Positions 16,245 through 25,965 are shown, numbered from the stretch's first letter. The stretch is 64,000 bases of DNA from Leptospira jelokensis (GCF_004769635.1 NZ_RQGH01000026.1:768628-832627); one strand, 5' to 3'. The notes: generated from the sequence alone by a model not told the origin. Numbers and translations are program-made.

Positions 16245-16946
16245 TCATTGGGCAAAAGAAGAAAGTAACTTCACTCGGTTTTTTGCTTTTTGCCCCCAAC
16301 CTGACCTAGGATAATTTTTATACAAATGGTCCATGGCTGCCAGTTCTTCTTCATTTGTTTTGCTATACCGAACTGTAATTTTTGGTTCCTCTTGGAATTT
16401 AAAGTCTACGGTAACATGAAAACTTCCCATAAATACAACCGTTCCTGGTAATAAATCAATTCTTGATTTTCGAATATCATCCAATTCAAAATCGATATCA
16501 ATTTTATTTGGTTGTTTAGTGCTACCGAATGCAAAATCAGAAGCGCCACGATTTAATAAATGAATTGCATCAAAGATTTCGTATTGGCCTTCTTTTAAGT
16601 TTTGAAAGTAATAATAGTGACCAGAACTTTCACTGTATTCGATTGATTTTTCCCCTTTGCGTAAGGTAACTTTTTGGAAACGTGGGTCAATCAGTTCATC
16701 CAATATCATTTCATCTTTTACGATTGTCATATGCACAATGATCAAACTACTTTGCGAATTTTTTGGACCAAAACTGGAGCATTCAGGGAACAAATAGGTA
16801 ACGAAAAGTAAAATCAAAATTTTACGAAACACTCCAGAAGTGATTTTCTCCCATTTAGAAATTTTTTTCCCTTCTAATTGTGTTTCGTTGTTAGTTTCCA
16901 TTTCAGTATGCTTTTCATTTTCCGAATTTGAACTCATGTTTGGCAA
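16245..16946 (-). CDS. Hypothetical lipoprotein-like protein
   Basis: A 233-residue protein. A hydrophobic stretch at about residues 40-55 ends in FPECSSFG, which resembles a spirochaetal lipobox. If that is the signal peptide, the preceding ~38 polar residues are unusual and the true start may be an internal GTG near 16832. The mature part is beta-rich (HVTVDFKFQEEPKITVRYS) and ends in a helical SGWGQKAKNRVKLL. I recognise no family. It lies six bases upstream of nothing on its strand and follows the aldo/keto reductase gene. Confidence 0.5.
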   Translation of the reverse strand: MPNMSSNSENEKHTEMETNNETQLEGKKISKWEKITSGVFRKILILLFVTYLFPECSSFGPKNSQSSLIIVHMTIVKDEMILDELIDPRFQKVTLRKGEKSIEYSESSGHYYYFQNLKEGQYEIFDAIHLLNRGASDFAFGSTKQPNKIDIDFELDDIRKSRIDLLPGTVVFMGSFHVTVDFKFQEEPKITVRYSKTNEEELAAMDHLYKNYPRSGWGQKAKNRVKLLSSFAQ

Positions 16947-16951
16947 AGTCC

Positions 16952-17968
16952 TTAACCCATTGGGTATTGAATTTTTTTAGAAACAGCATTGATCTCGGAC
17001 AAAATTTCATCGGAAAGGATGACATCAGTCGCCTTCAAAGATTCTTCTAACTGTTCTACAGTATTGGCACCAATGATTGTGGAAGCTACGAAATCATGTT
17101 GTTTGCTCCAGGCAACTGACATGACAGTCGAACTCATTCCATACTTTGTCGCAATTTCCATTAATTCTTTTGTAGATGCTAATGTTTGTTCGTTTAGGAA
17201 TCGATTTGACATCCTTTTTTGTCTTTCTCCTTCCACCATATAACGAACAAAACGTGCCCCTTCAGGCTTTGTTGTTCCATTGTATTTTCCTGTGAGGACA
17301 CCACCTGCAAGTGGAGAATAAGGTAATAAGGATACACCTTCCTTTCGGCAAACCTGAGCCAACTCATCTTCAAAACGGCGATTCAAAATGGAAAAATTAT
17401 TTTGGATGGAGTCATATCGGATTAAATTGTATTTATCTGATGTCCAAAGGCTTTTCATAAGTCCGAATGAGGTTTCATTGGAACAACCTGCATACCGGAT
17501 TTTGCCTTCTTCCTTTAACTCTGTGAGTGCTTCCATGGTTTCGTCATAAGAAACATCATGGTCAGGCCAATGTGTTTGGTACAAGTCTATGGTTTCAACA
17601 CCTAACCGTTGCAAGGATCCTTCGATTGCTCTACGGATATGGTATTTATCAAGGGCAGTTTTCCCTTCACGGAGTGGTGGGCTAAACCATCCATGTCCAG
17701 GGCCTGCTACTTTCGTGGCGATCAGGATCCCATCTCTAGGTTTTGTTTTTAGCCACTTTCCAAAAATCTCTTCTGTTCGATGTACCCATGATTTTTGTGG
17801 TGGAACCGGATAAATTTCTGCCGTATCGTAAAAATCAATGCCAGCATCATAGGCTCGGTCTAAAATCCGAAACGCCTCATCTTCGTTACATGAAGATCCA
17901 AAAGTCATGGTTCCCATACAAATTTCGGAAACCACCATTCCTGTTTTTCCAAGTCTTCGTTTTTTCAT
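16952..17968 (-). CDS. Aldo/keto reductase
   Basis: A 338-residue NADPH-dependent (beta/alpha)8 barrel. The family opening [20 protein letters not shown], the catalytic Asp/Tyr segment [10 protein letters not shown], the Lys in LIATKVAG and the His in YQTHWPDHD form the standard tetrad. The C-terminal [16 protein letters not shown] binds the cofactor phosphate. It matches the Tas/YajO-like group that reduces aldehydes and ketones; substrate unknown. One base separates it from the acylphosphatase gene. Confidence 0.92.
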   Translation of the reverse strand: MKKRRLGKTGMVVSEICMGTMTFGSSCNEDEAFRILDRAYDAGIDFYDTAEIYPVPPQKSWVHRTEEIFGKWLKTKPRDGILIATKVAGPGHGWFSPPLREGKTALDKYHIRRAIEGSLQRLGVETIDLYQTHWPDHDVSYDETMEALTELKEEGKIRYAGCSNETSFGLMKSLWTSDKYNLIRYDSIQNNFSILNRRFEDELAQVCRKEGVSLLPYSPLAGGVLTGKYNGTTKPEGARFVRYMVEGERQKRMSNRFLNEQTLASTKELMEIATKYGMSSTVMSVAWSKQHDFVASTIIGANTVEQLEESLKATDVILSDEILSEINAVSKKIQYPMG

Positions 17969-17969
17969 G

Positions 17970-18257
17970 TTATTTTTTAATTAAAAAAGTTTTGAATTGG
18001 TTTTTGGGATCACTCCATTCAATCACATGATCCTTAACCTTTGCCTTAGTAGGTCCACGTTGCATTGCACGGTATAAATCTTCGATAAAGAGTTTGTCTC
18101 CTTCAACTACGGCTTCAACTTCCCCATTTGGCAAGTTTTGTGTATAACCTTTGAGTCTCATTTCTTGGGCTTTTTGTAAGATATAATACCGAAATCCCAC
18201 ACCCTGTACGGTTCCCCGCACTAAAATTCTTGCTCTCGCTTCTTCTGATTTTCCCAA
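17970..18257 (-). CDS. Acylphosphatase
   Basis: A 95-residue protein of typical acylphosphatase size. The signature [15 protein letters not shown] contains the catalytic Arg, and [19 protein letters not shown] contains the catalytic Asn. It hydrolyses acyl phosphates such as acetyl or carbamoyl phosphate in the cytoplasm. It is in a same-strand run with RppH upstream and the aldo/keto reductase downstream. Confidence 0.93.
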   Translation of the reverse strand: MGKSEEARARILVRGTVQGVGFRYYILQKAQEMRLKGYTQNLPNGEVEAVVEGDKLFIEDLYRAMQRGPTKAKVKDHVIEWSDPKNQFKTFLIKK

Positions 18258-18278
18258 AGATTGTCTCCTACAATTACC

Positions 18279-18770
18279 TTATGTGGTTTTTACATTCTCT
18301 GCAATGTAATTTTGAATGGCTGATTTAAAAAGAGGAACAAACTTTTCGTAAACGGGTCGTTTGAAATCAATCACAGCTTGGATTGTTTCCTCAATCTCCA
18401 TATGGCGAATGGTCAAAAACTCTTGTTCATGGTGGACCAAATCACACTCATCCAAAGCACCATCCCAATAAAACAAAATCCACCGTTGTAATTGTCCCCG
18501 AAACTTTTGAAGATGGGAGTTGAGTCCCAAGGAACTGGGGAAATCGTATGGGATCCAATCAGGATATTCCGTTACATAAATTGCCTTTTTGATTCCTAGT
18601 TCTTCGTATAATTCTCGTTTAGCGGCTTCAAGATAATCTTCTTCTTCGTCAATGCCGCCTTGTGGAAATTGCCAAGATCCAGGAAATTGGATCCTTTCAC
18701 CAACAATGACCATTCCCTTAGAGTTAAAAACTACCATTCCTACATTTTTGCGGTAGGGTTTGTCTGTCAT
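18279..18770 (-). CDS. rppH: RNA pyrophosphohydrolase (RppH-type Nudix)
   Basis: A Nudix protein of about 163 residues. The start MTDKPYRKNVGMVVFN matches the RppH/ApaH-type N-terminus (YRxNVG), which is why I prefer 18770 over the ATG at 18797. The Nudix box is intact (from GGIDEEEDYLEAAKRELYEE to LGI), preceded by WQFPQGG. RppH converts 5'-triphosphate mRNA ends to monophosphate and so starts decay; plant-type relatives hydrolyse Ap4A. It is divergent from the SixA-like gene. Confidence 0.85.
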   Translation of the reverse strand: MTDKPYRKNVGMVVFNSKGMVIVGERIQFPGSWQFPQGGIDEEEDYLEAAKRELYEELGIKKAIYVTEYPDWIPYDFPSSLGLNSHLQKFRGQLQRWILFYWDGALDECDLVHHEQEFLTIRHMEIEETIQAVIDFKRPVYEKFVPLFKSAIQNYIAENVKTT

Positions 18771-18869
18771 AATCGTTAGTATGTCTTTCTCTTTCATTTT
18801 CGCAAGAAATTCCTTAATTTTTTGTTTCTCGGGAAATCCGTGGTTCCAATCTTGGGATTAGGAGATAGT

Positions 18870-19358
18870 ATGAAGATCATTTTGGTTCGTCACGGTGAGG
18901 CTGAGAACTCTACCTCTACCATTTCCGATACGCAAAGGGAACTCACAGACAAAGGGAAAAGTGATATTCATAAAATTGGAAAGTTCATCAAAAACTCGTC
19001 ATTATCTGTCAAACAAGTGTATTACAGCCCTTACACTCGAACCAAACACACAGCAGAAATCCTTTCAGAAGAACTAAAGTACGAAGGTGACATGGTTGCT
19101 TCAGATGATTTGGCTGCAGGAAGGGGTTGCTCCGATATCATTTCGTGTCTTGTCAACTTTTCAAACTCCGATACAGTTTTGTTAGTTGGTCATAATCCAG
19201 ATATCACATATTTTGCCGCAAAACTACTAGGGAATACCAGCGTTGCAGAAAATTTAGTTTTCCAACCCGGATCTACAATTGCCATCAACGTCGCTCGAGA
19301 AAAATTTGACCACGGCCAAATCATTTGGGCCATTTCACCGGACAATCTCGGAATTTAA
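18870..19358 (+). CDS. SixA-like phosphohistidine phosphatase
   Basis: A 162-residue histidine phosphatase. It has LVRHGEAE at the N-terminus, YSPYTRTKHTAEIL with the second Arg, and LLVGHNPD with the second catalytic His. Length and motif spacing match SixA, which dephosphorylates His-phosphorylated HPt or PTS proteins. I chose the ATG at 18870, with GGAGAT just upstream, over a TTG at 18822. It lies upstream of the tRNA-Pro gene. Confidence 0.85.
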   Translation: MKIILVRHGEAENSTSTISDTQRELTDKGKSDIHKIGKFIKNSSLSVKQVYYSPYTRTKHTAEILSEELKYEGDMVASDDLAAGRGCSDIISCLVNFSNSDTVLLVGHNPDITYFAAKLLGNTSVAENLVFQPGSTIAINVAREKFDHGQIIWAISPDNLGI

Positions 19359-19428
19359 TTTGAATCAAAGTCTAAAACCAGTAAGGCTTGACCAAGTATG
19401 TAAGGCCAGGTTTTTGGACTTCATAACA

Positions 19429-19500
19429 CGGGGTGTAGCGCAGCGGTAGCGCACTTGTCTGGGGGGCAAGGGGTCGCCGGTTCAAATCCGGTCACTCCGA
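19429..19500 (+). tRNA. tRNA-Pro (anticodon GGG)
   Basis: Seventy-two bases fold as a cloverleaf: acceptor CGGGGTG/CACTCCG, D arm GCGC/GCGC, anticodon loop CTGGGGG and T arm GCCGG/CCGGT with loop TTCAAAT. The anticodon is GGG, reading CCC and CCU. The discriminator is A and no CCA is encoded. The gene stands alone between the SixA-like and phasin-like genes. Confidence 0.93.
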
Positions 19501-19590
19501 AGTGAAAATGTTGTGATTCAAAAAACCCAGCAGGCTTGAGCACAAACCTGCCGGTAGAAAATTCAGGATGGTGAGATGAAAAAATAAAAC

Positions 19591-19881
19591 TTAAGAAGGT
19601 TTGTTGTCTTTGCCTTCTTTCACTTTGTCGAGATACTTCACAACATTATCTCTTAGTTCTTCAATGCGAACGATTCCCCAAGCAACACCCATTTTCACTT
19701 TGAGGGCTTTGTCACTTGTATCACTTTCGCCTTGTTCTTTCAGTTTTTGAAAGTTGGTTTCAAATTGGCTTTTTTTCTCGTTAAGGTCTACCACCAGTTT
19801 CTCCCAAACTTCTTTGGAAGTTTTGACAGCACCGATTCCGGCATTCACGATATCTTGTAGTTTGTTTTCCACGTTGCTCAT
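19591..19881 (-). CDS. Phasin-like small helical protein
   Basis: A 96-residue, highly charged, amphipathic helical protein (KLQDIVNAGIGAVKTSKEVW, then VDLNEKKSQFETNFQKLKEQ). It resembles the small phasin or PHA-granule-associated regulator proteins annotated in spirochaetes. AAGGGG lies eight bases before the ATG at 19881, which decides the start; an ATG at 19905 is less well placed. Granule binding is inference from the helix pattern alone. Confidence 0.6.
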   Translation of the reverse strand: MSNVENKLQDIVNAGIGAVKTSKEVWEKLVVDLNEKKSQFETNFQKLKEQGESDTSDKALKVKMGVAWGIVRIEELRDNVVKYLDKVKEGKDNKPS

Positions 19882-19978
19882 CGGATTGACCCCTTCTCCA
19901 TCCATTATTTTGCACTGCACAATAATGTCGAGAAAGAATTTTGTGGAGGAAAGCGAAATCTTAGGGTAAACTACCGAA

Positions 19979-21019
19979 ATGCACCTGACTTTCCCTAGGC
20001 ATTTTTTCCTTATTTTTGCAGTCCTAACTGTTTTGGCCAATTGTGGAGGCCAAATCCAAGAAAAACCCATCGCTGGTTGTGAACGAATTTCAGGCACACC
20101 TGGGCCAGAAGACTTCGATCTCATCCGAGAAACATCCACTGTGATCGTTTCCTCTCATGAAAGGCGAAATGGATTAAAAGACATTGGTGCCTTATATGAA
20201 ATTTCCTTTGCCAATCCCAAAGAAAAGTTGGAAGCCAAAAAAATTGAAACCAATTACCCAGAAAATTTCCGTCCACATGGAATCAGTTATGCGAAAGTAA
20301 AAGGCGTGGATACACTCGCTGTGATTTCGCACACACTCCAAGACGAAATCCCGCACACACTTGAAATTTTCGAACGATCCAAATCAGGGAAATGGACTCA
20401 TACCAAAACTTTGAGTGATCCATCCCTTACAAGTCCAAACGATGTTTTTATGACCGAGTCGGGAGAAATATTTTCATCCAATGATAACGGGACAAGCAAT
20501 GCACTTCGCAAGTATTGGGACATGATCATTCGCAGTGGAAGGGCCGACGTTTCTTATTATGATGGAAAAACATTCCAAACCTTGGGTGTTCCAGTGATGC
20601 TCGGCAATGGAATTTACATTCGTAAAAATGGAAACCAAGAACTCCTATACCGCTCTGTTTTTTCTGAAAAGGCAATCCGAGTGTATGAAGTGAACCGAGT
20701 GAACGGTAAAATCAATTTAACTTATTTGGAATCGATTTCGATTGGTGCTGGTCCGGATAATATCTTGGAAGATGAATCTGGCATGTTATGGCTTGCAGCA
20801 CATGATTCCACATACAAATTCATTCGCCATGTGATGAACCGAAATAACTTAGCACCCACACGTGTATTCAAAATCAATCCCAATACAAAAGAAGTAACGG
20901 AAGTGTATGCCAATGAAGGTGCGGAAATTTCGGCAGGTAGCACTGGACTGGTATACAAAGACAAACTACTGATCTCACAAGTGTTTGAAGATTTCCTTTT
21001 GGTTTGCCCAAGGCCTTAA
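19979..21019 (+). CDS. Paraoxonase/arylesterase-like lipoprotein
   Basis: A 346-residue protein with a lipobox (VLANCGG) and a six-bladed-propeller arylesterase (PON) pattern. Motifs are GPEDFDLI near the start, SPNDVFMTESGEIFSSNDNG in the middle, GAGPDNILEDESGMLWLAAH, and a C-terminal AGSTGLVYKDKLLISQVF. The Asn and Asp residues in these motifs are the usual calcium ligands. Family members hydrolyse lactones or aryl esters. It is likely anchored to a membrane and is divergent from the phasin-like gene. Confidence 0.8.
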   Translation: MHLTFPRHFFLIFAVLTVLANCGGQIQEKPIAGCERISGTPGPEDFDLIRETSTVIVSSHERRNGLKDIGALYEISFANPKEKLEAKKIETNYPENFRPHGISYAKVKGVDTLAVISHTLQDEIPHTLEIFERSKSGKWTHTKTLSDPSLTSPNDVFMTESGEIFSSNDNGTSNALRKYWDMIIRSGRADVSYYDGKTFQTLGVPVMLGNGIYIRKNGNQELLYRSVFSEKAIRVYEVNRVNGKINLTYLESISIGAGPDNILEDESGMLWLAAHDSTYKFIRHVMNRNNLAPTRVFKINPNTKEVTEVYANEGAEISAGSTGLVYKDKLLISQVFEDFLLVCPRP

Positions 21020-21040
21020 ATAAAAATGTCTAACATGCAT

Positions 21041-21071
21041 AATACGATGGTGAAATCTTTGCTATCGTATT
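21041..21071 (+). terminator. Possible terminator hairpin after the PON-like gene
   Basis: AATACGAT at 21041-21048 pairs perfectly with 21064-21071, and TTT follows. The loop is long (15 bases), so it is a weak candidate. Confidence 0.3.
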
Positions 21072-21193
21072 TTGTATATAGGGATTGGCTTGAACATACC
21101 CTAAAACCATTCGAAAAAAGATACACTCCCATCGTTTCTAATGGATATCATTGTGATGGATCAAAAAAGAATCTTTAAATCAATGGAAATGCA

Positions 21194-21775
21194 ATGGCTT
21201 TAGAAGGTGATGCAAACATTCAATCATTTTCTTCTTCCAAAGAATGGAAGGATTGGCTTAGGAAAAATTTTTCCTCCAAAGATGATGGAATCTGGCTTCG
21301 AATTTATAAAAAGGACTCAGGAATCAAAACGATTACTTATGAGGAAGCTCTAGACGAAGCCCTCTGTTTTGGTTGGATTGATAGCCAGAAAAAGACTTAT
21401 GATGAAACATCGTGGATCCAAAAATTCACTCCCCGTAGGGCAAAAAGCATTTGGTCGAAACGGAACCGAGAGAAAGTCGAAACATTGATCCAAGAAAAAC
21501 GAATGCAGCCAAATGGATTAAAGGAAATGGAGGCCGCAATAAAAGATGGGCGGTGGGAAAAAGCCTATGAGTCTCAAAGTAAAATGGAAATGCCAAAAGA
21601 TTTTTTGGTACGATTGAAAAAGAATAAAAAAGCCTATGAATTCTTTCAATCCCTCAATAAATCAAACCATTTTGCGATGGCTTGGCGATTGCAAACAGCG
21701 AAAAAACCGGAAACAAGAGAAAAACGAATGAACCAACTTTTGGAAATGATGGAAAACCAACAAAAAATACATTAA
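21194..21775 (+). CDS. YdeI/OmpD-associated family protein
   Basis: A 193-residue protein matching the YdeI family: DDGIWLRIYKKDSGIKTITY, EALCFGWIDSQKK, FTPRRAKSIWSKRNREKVE and a C-terminal RMNQLLEMMENQQK. Relatives are linked to antimicrobial-peptide tolerance in enterobacteria, but biochemistry is lacking. The gene stands alone. Confidence 0.85.
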   Translation: MALEGDANIQSFSSSKEWKDWLRKNFSSKDDGIWLRIYKKDSGIKTITYEEALDEALCFGWIDSQKKTYDETSWIQKFTPRRAKSIWSKRNREKVETLIQEKRMQPNGLKEMEAAIKDGRWEKAYESQSKMEMPKDFLVRLKKNKKAYEFFQSLNKSNHFAMAWRLQTAKKPETREKRMNQLLEMMENQQKIH

Positions 21776-21845
21776 ATGGATTTGCTTTCATTGAAAAATT
21801 CCACAAAATAAATGTTATGTGAATAAATGCAAACCAAAACATAAA

Positions 21846-22580
21846 ATGAAGAAAATAAATAACCTTTTTATATTAATTACTTTGTTTGTCAGTATATTGG
21901 AATGCTCGGATCCAAAACTATCTCAAAATTCAAAAATTTCTGATCATCAAGAATGTGTTGTATTGATTCATGGTTTCCTTAGGTCTTCCAATCACTTAAA
22001 ACATTTAAAGAATTTTCTAATTGAGAACGGATATTATGTTGTGTCAATCGATTATGAATCAACCTCGATGTCCATTCCGGAAATTGCAGATTCCTATCTT
22101 TCAAATCTCACTGTCCATTGCCAAAATCAAAAAATTCATTTCGTCACACATTCACTTGGCGGAATACTACTTCGATCTTATTTAAAGAGAAATCAAATCA
22201 AACATCTTGGAAAAATTGTTATGTTAGCTCCACCTAACAAAGGAAGTGAAGTGGCCGATTTTTTGTCCAAATTTAAATTGATAAATTCAATGCTTGGACC
22301 TGTCGTGTCCCAACTGAAAACAGATCAAAACAGTTATGTGAATTCATTAGGACTGCCAAATTTTCAATTTGGAATCATAATGGGAAACTTAACGTTAGAT
22401 CCTATTTCCTCTTATTTGATTCCAGGAGATGATGACGGAAAGGTTTCGATTGAAAATTCAAAATTAGAAAATATGAGCGATTTCCTTTTAGTGGAAAGGA
22501 CTCACAATTTTATCGTGGATGCGCCAGAAGTGAAGCAGGCGATTTTAAACTATTTCAAAACAGGTAAGTTTCAGAATTAA
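21846..22580 (+). CDS. Alpha/beta-hydrolase lipoprotein (triacylglycerol lipase-like)
   Basis: About 244 residues. A signal peptide ends in a lipobox-like ILECSD. The lipase features are VLIHGFLRSSNH (oxyanion region), the nucleophile elbow VTHSLGG, and a C-terminal Asp/His pair (GDDDGKVS and ERTHNFIV). It looks like a short esterase/lipase on the cell envelope. I chose the ATG at 21846, at the start of the signal peptide. A strong AT bias matches the local background. Confidence 0.8.
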   Translation: MKKINNLFILITLFVSILECSDPKLSQNSKISDHQECVVLIHGFLRSSNHLKHLKNFLIENGYYVVSIDYESTSMSIPEIADSYLSNLTVHCQNQKIHFVTHSLGGILLRSYLKRNQIKHLGKIVMLAPPNKGSEVADFLSKFKLINSMLGPVVSQLKTDQNSYVNSLGLPNFQFGIIMGNLTLDPISSYLIPGDDDGKVSIENSKLENMSDFLLVERTHNFIVDAPEVKQAILNYFKTGKFQN

Positions 22581-22598
22581 GACTTACTTGGCTGAATT

Positions 22599-23093
22599 TC
22601 ATTTGCGCATTGGACTTTTAGCCAAAGACCGACCTACAAACGCGCAAGCGATGGCATCCCAAGAGTCGTCGTGGCCTTTTAAGTCTTTAAATCCCAAAAT
22701 CATTTGGATCGCCGCCCGAACCTCTTTTTTGGTGGCATTGCCTTTGGCAGAAATTCCTTTTTTGATCTGAGTGGCAGTGAGTGACACCATCGGAATTTGA
22801 TTTTCACCCAAAGTGAGTAAAATCACACCACGAGATTCGGATACCTTCATCCCTGTGGTTGTGTTTTGTACGAAAAAAAGTTCTTCGACTGCTGCACATT
22901 CCGGTTGGTATACGGTGAGGATTCCCTGGAGTTCGGACCGAATTTGTAATAGATTGTCGGGAGAGGGGGTCTTTGGTGCCACTTCGATCGTGCCATAAGC
23001 CAAAAGTTCTGGGTTTCGGCGCATTCCTTCGGGAAAGGACAAAATGGCATACCCAACTCGGTGGGACCCTGGATCAATTCCGATGATTTTCAA
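22599..23093 (-). CDS. ruvC: Holliday-junction resolvase RuvC
   Basis: A 164-residue RuvC of normal length. The catalytic acids are visible: Asp in IIGIDPGSHRVGYAIL, Glu in AAVEELFFVQN, and the C-terminal Asp pair in HDDSWDAIACA. It cuts four-way junctions with RuvAB during recombination; ruvA and ruvB are not in this window. It is convergent with the lipase gene. Confidence 0.96.
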   Translation of the reverse strand: MKIIGIDPGSHRVGYAILSFPEGMRRNPELLAYGTIEVAPKTPSPDNLLQIRSELQGILTVYQPECAAVEELFFVQNTTTGMKVSESRGVILLTLGENQIPMVSLTATQIKKGISAKGNATKKEVRAAIQMILGFKDLKGHDDSWDAIACAFVGRSLAKSPMRK

Positions 23094-23226
23094 TCATTTA
23101 TTTCCTAATTCGAATCTTAAGGACATTTTTGGCAGGCCCAACCCAAAACCTAGTCTAAAAATGAAAATGACAGGGTACTTTCCTTCCGTATAGTGGAAGA
23201 AAACCACCCGCAGGAACGTTAAACAC

Positions 23227-24903
23227 ATGACCGCAACGGCAGTGAAACTCGAAAAATCCCAGGCGGAGAAGGCATTGAACGCCCAAGCCGCCCTCCTCAA
23301 TGAAGTTACCAAACGACTCGCACAGAAAAATTCCGACAACGGTAAAGTTTCCATCAGCAAAATGGACAAAACGCAACATGTGTTTTACCAACTTGCTTGG
23401 ATGACAGCGCAACAACGTGTAGCTGAAAACTTTATCGTCTATGCTTGGGATGCTTCCAAAGGAACTGGTGAATTGGAACAGAAAATGGCACTTACCTTTG
23501 TTGCTGAAACTGTTTCTAACATTCGTTCTGAACTCGCAGCGCGTCCTGCTGAATACGAACTTACCTACCAAGAATTATTCTCTAAACTGTTTTCTGACGA
23601 AATCAATGGTTTCGTGGAAGCAGCTTCCAAGATGGAAAACTATGAGGCCATAGTAGACAAGATCGTTGATCTTGGTCACTTCGGTGCTTACGGACTTTCC
23701 GAAGACCATGAAAATTTCCGTGGAATTTTCAAAGACTTCGCTGAGAACGTTGTTGTCCCTCATGCAGAACACGTTCACAGACATGATGATCTAATCCCAC
23801 AAGAGATCATCAATGGCCTTCGTGATATGGGATGTTTTGGACTTTGTATCCCAGAACAGTTTGGTGGGATCCAACCAAACGATCGTCCAGACAACATCTC
23901 CATGTTAGTGGTAACGGAAGAACTTTCACGTGGTTCCCTTGGAGCTGCCGGTTCTCTTATCACACGTCCTGAAATTATGTCCAAGGCCCTCCTCAAAGGG
24001 GGAACCGAAGAACAAAAAAACAAATGGTTACCACTGCTTGCTTCTGGTGAAAAATTTGCCGGGATCATGGTAACAGAACCAAACTATGGTTCCGATGTAG
24101 CGGGAGTTTCTGTCACTGCAAAAGAAGTGGAAGGTGGATTCGTCATCAATGGTGTGAAAACTTGGTGTACATTTGCTGGGTATGCAAACCTACTTCTCAT
24201 CCTTTGCCGCACAGAAGCAGACCCAAGTTTGAAACATAGAGGTCTCTCTATCCTACTTGCTGAAAAACCATCCTTCGAAGGTCACGAGTTCAGTTACAAA
24301 CAAGAAGGTGGTGGTTCCATCCAAGGAAAAGCAATTGGAACGATTGGTTACCGTGGAATGCACTCCTACGAAGTTTCTTTTGAAGACTATTTTGTTCCAA
24401 AAGAAAATTTACTTGGTGGTGACGCTGGTCGTGGAAAAGGTTTTTACTTCCAAATGGAAGGGTTTGCAGGTGGAAGGATCCAAACTGCAGCTCGTGCCAA
24501 TGGTGTGATGCAAGCGGCTCTTGAAGCTGCACTTCGTTACTCACAAGAAAGAAAAGTATTCGCAAAACCTATTTACGATTATACGTTAACAAAGTTCAAA
24601 ATTGCGAAGATGGCGATGATCACACAAGCAACTCGCCAATACACAAACTATGTAGCAACACTACTCGATGACCACAAAGGCCAAATGGAAGCAACACTTG
24701 TAAAATTGTATGCATCCAAAATTGCTGAGTGGGTCACTCGTGAAGCAATGCAAATTCATGGTGGTATGGGTTATGCGGAAGAGTATCCAGTATCACGATA
24801 TTTTGTAGATGCTCGTGTGTTCTCAATCTTTGAAGGTGCAGAAGAAGTAATGGCCCTTCGCGTTGTCGCAAAAGACCTTCTTGACCAAGCACTTGCATCG
24901 TAA
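23227..24903 (+). CDS. Acyl-CoA dehydrogenase family protein (long form)
   Basis: A 558-residue flavoprotein, longer than the usual ~390 because of a ~165-residue N-terminal helical extension. The dehydrogenase core has TEPNYGSDVAGVSVTAKEV, VINGVKTWCTFAG, GRIQTAARANGVMQAALEAA and IHGGMGYAEEYPVSRYFVDA. The catalytic Glu is in the IFEGAEE position, unlike the LvaC-type enzyme at 12846. It likely acts in fatty-acid beta-oxidation, the main carbon route of leptospires. Codon use is richer in C-ending codons than its neighbours, consistent with high expression. Tandem hairpins follow. Confidence 0.9.
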   Translation: MTATAVKLEKSQAEKALNAQAALLNEVTKRLAQKNSDNGKVSISKMDKTQHVFYQLAWMTAQQRVAENFIVYAWDASKGTGELEQKMALTFVAETVSNIRSELAARPAEYELTYQELFSKLFSDEINGFVEAASKMENYEAIVDKIVDLGHFGAYGLSEDHENFRGIFKDFAENVVVPHAEHVHRHDDLIPQEIINGLRDMGCFGLCIPEQFGGIQPNDRPDNISMLVVTEELSRGSLGAAGSLITRPEIMSKALLKGGTEEQKNKWLPLLASGEKFAGIMVTEPNYGSDVAGVSVTAKEVEGGFVINGVKTWCTFAGYANLLLILCRTEADPSLKHRGLSILLAEKPSFEGHEFSYKQEGGGSIQGKAIGTIGYRGMHSYEVSFEDYFVPKENLLGGDAGRGKGFYFQMEGFAGGRIQTAARANGVMQAALEAALRYSQERKVFAKPIYDYTLTKFKIAKMAMITQATRQYTNYVATLLDDHKGQMEATLVKLYASKIAEWVTREAMQIHGGMGYAEEYPVSRYFVDARVFSIFEGAEEVMALRVVAKDLLDQALAS

Positions 24904-24912
24904 AACCAATAG

Positions 24913-24947
24913 TTCATTATCGAAAAGTTCCTCTTTTCGATAATGAA
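24913..24947 (+). terminator. Perfect 15-bp inverted repeat, probable terminator
   Basis: Arms 24913-24927 and 24933-24947 are exact complements around a five-base loop, starting ten bases after the dehydrogenase stop. An A-run follows, not a T-run, so on the plus strand it may act as an mRNA 3' stabiliser or as a bidirectional hairpin. Confidence 0.55.
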
Positions 24948-24994
24948 GCAAAAAATTTTGTTAGTATGTAATGAAGCATACGACAAAATCCACT

Positions 24995-25022
24995 AAAAAG
25001 CCCGAGAAATCGGGCTTTTTTT
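24995..25022 (+). terminator. Rho-independent terminator
   Basis: AAAAAGCCCGA pairs with TCGGGCTTTTT around a GAAA tetraloop and is followed by further T residues. It is a textbook intrinsic terminator closing the acyl-CoA dehydrogenase transcript. Confidence 0.9.
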
Positions 25023-25111
25023 ATCTCTAAATCTAAAATCAAAAAGCATAATGTTCTTTCCAACGAATTGCTAAAAGTCTAACCTATGGCTTGAGAACTT
25101 ATCTCTGTTAT

Positions 25112-25894
25112 ATGAAGTTACGATTCTTATTTTATTTTTTATTTCTGTTGTTTTTGCAAGTGTCATGTAAAACACCAATGCCAGAACTTAGTTCGGAAGC
25201 AAAACTTTCCAAAAGCAAAACGATTTCCATTCGATGGACAACAACGGATCCCGTCCTTGCGAAAGTGTTTCTAGATGTATTCCCAGTTCCACCAGCTGTT
25301 TTATTAGATGACCAGGTCAATGTTGCAGACCTATCAACTGTTCTCTTACCTCCACCAGACCCAAACGATGCTCCAATCATCCAAAAACCGAAACCAATGA
25401 ATCCGAATGAACTACCTCGTTGGGACAGAGGATTTGAATTAACAAATATTGACAACTTAACGCTTGTCATCCGAAATGAAAGCCAAAGACCATTCAAAAG
25501 TATTGGAATCAGTTTGTTGGCTCTCACGATGATGTATTATGGTACGATGGAAACCGAAGCGGAACTTGTATGGACGTCAGGGGAAAACAATTTACACCGA
25601 ATTTCCTTTTTAGCAACACAGGAAACCATTTGGGCACCGATGCCATTTTATATTGGTACGGGTTCGAGTATTGTTGCACCCATTCTCAATTCCAACAGGT
25701 ATCCTTCTCATTTACAAAAATATTGTATCCAAGAGAAACCAACCAAACTCAGAGAATCGATGGAACAATCGATAACTGAAAATTGTAAAGAATACGAAAT
25801 ATTTTTAAGAAGATTGTTTTTACAAAATTATGAAGCCATCCATCTACAACTCACGCAATGGGAAAAACGAAACCAAGATTGGTTCCAACCATAA
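25112..25894 (+). CDS. Hypothetical lipoprotein
   Basis: About 260 residues. The signal peptide ends in LQVSCKTP, a spirochaetal lipobox. The middle has a proline-rich stretch (VLLPPPDPNDAPIIQKPKP) and a hydrophobic SIGISLLALTMMYYGTM segment, then a charged C-terminus. I recognise no family. I start at the ATG at 25112, which begins the signal peptide. Confidence 0.6.
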   Translation: MKLRFLFYFLFLLFLQVSCKTPMPELSSEAKLSKSKTISIRWTTTDPVLAKVFLDVFPVPPAVLLDDQVNVADLSTVLLPPPDPNDAPIIQKPKPMNPNELPRWDRGFELTNIDNLTLVIRNESQRPFKSIGISLLALTMMYYGTMETEAELVWTSGENNLHRISFLATQETIWAPMPFYIGTGSSIVAPILNSNRYPSHLQKYCIQEKPTKLRESMEQSITENCKEYEIFLRRLFLQNYEAIHLQLTQWEKRNQDWFQP

Positions 25895-25965
25895 TTTATG
25901 TTTAAAATCTGTATCAAAATTGAATCGAATTCGATGCCAAAAAAAAATCCATTTTTCCATTCCAA

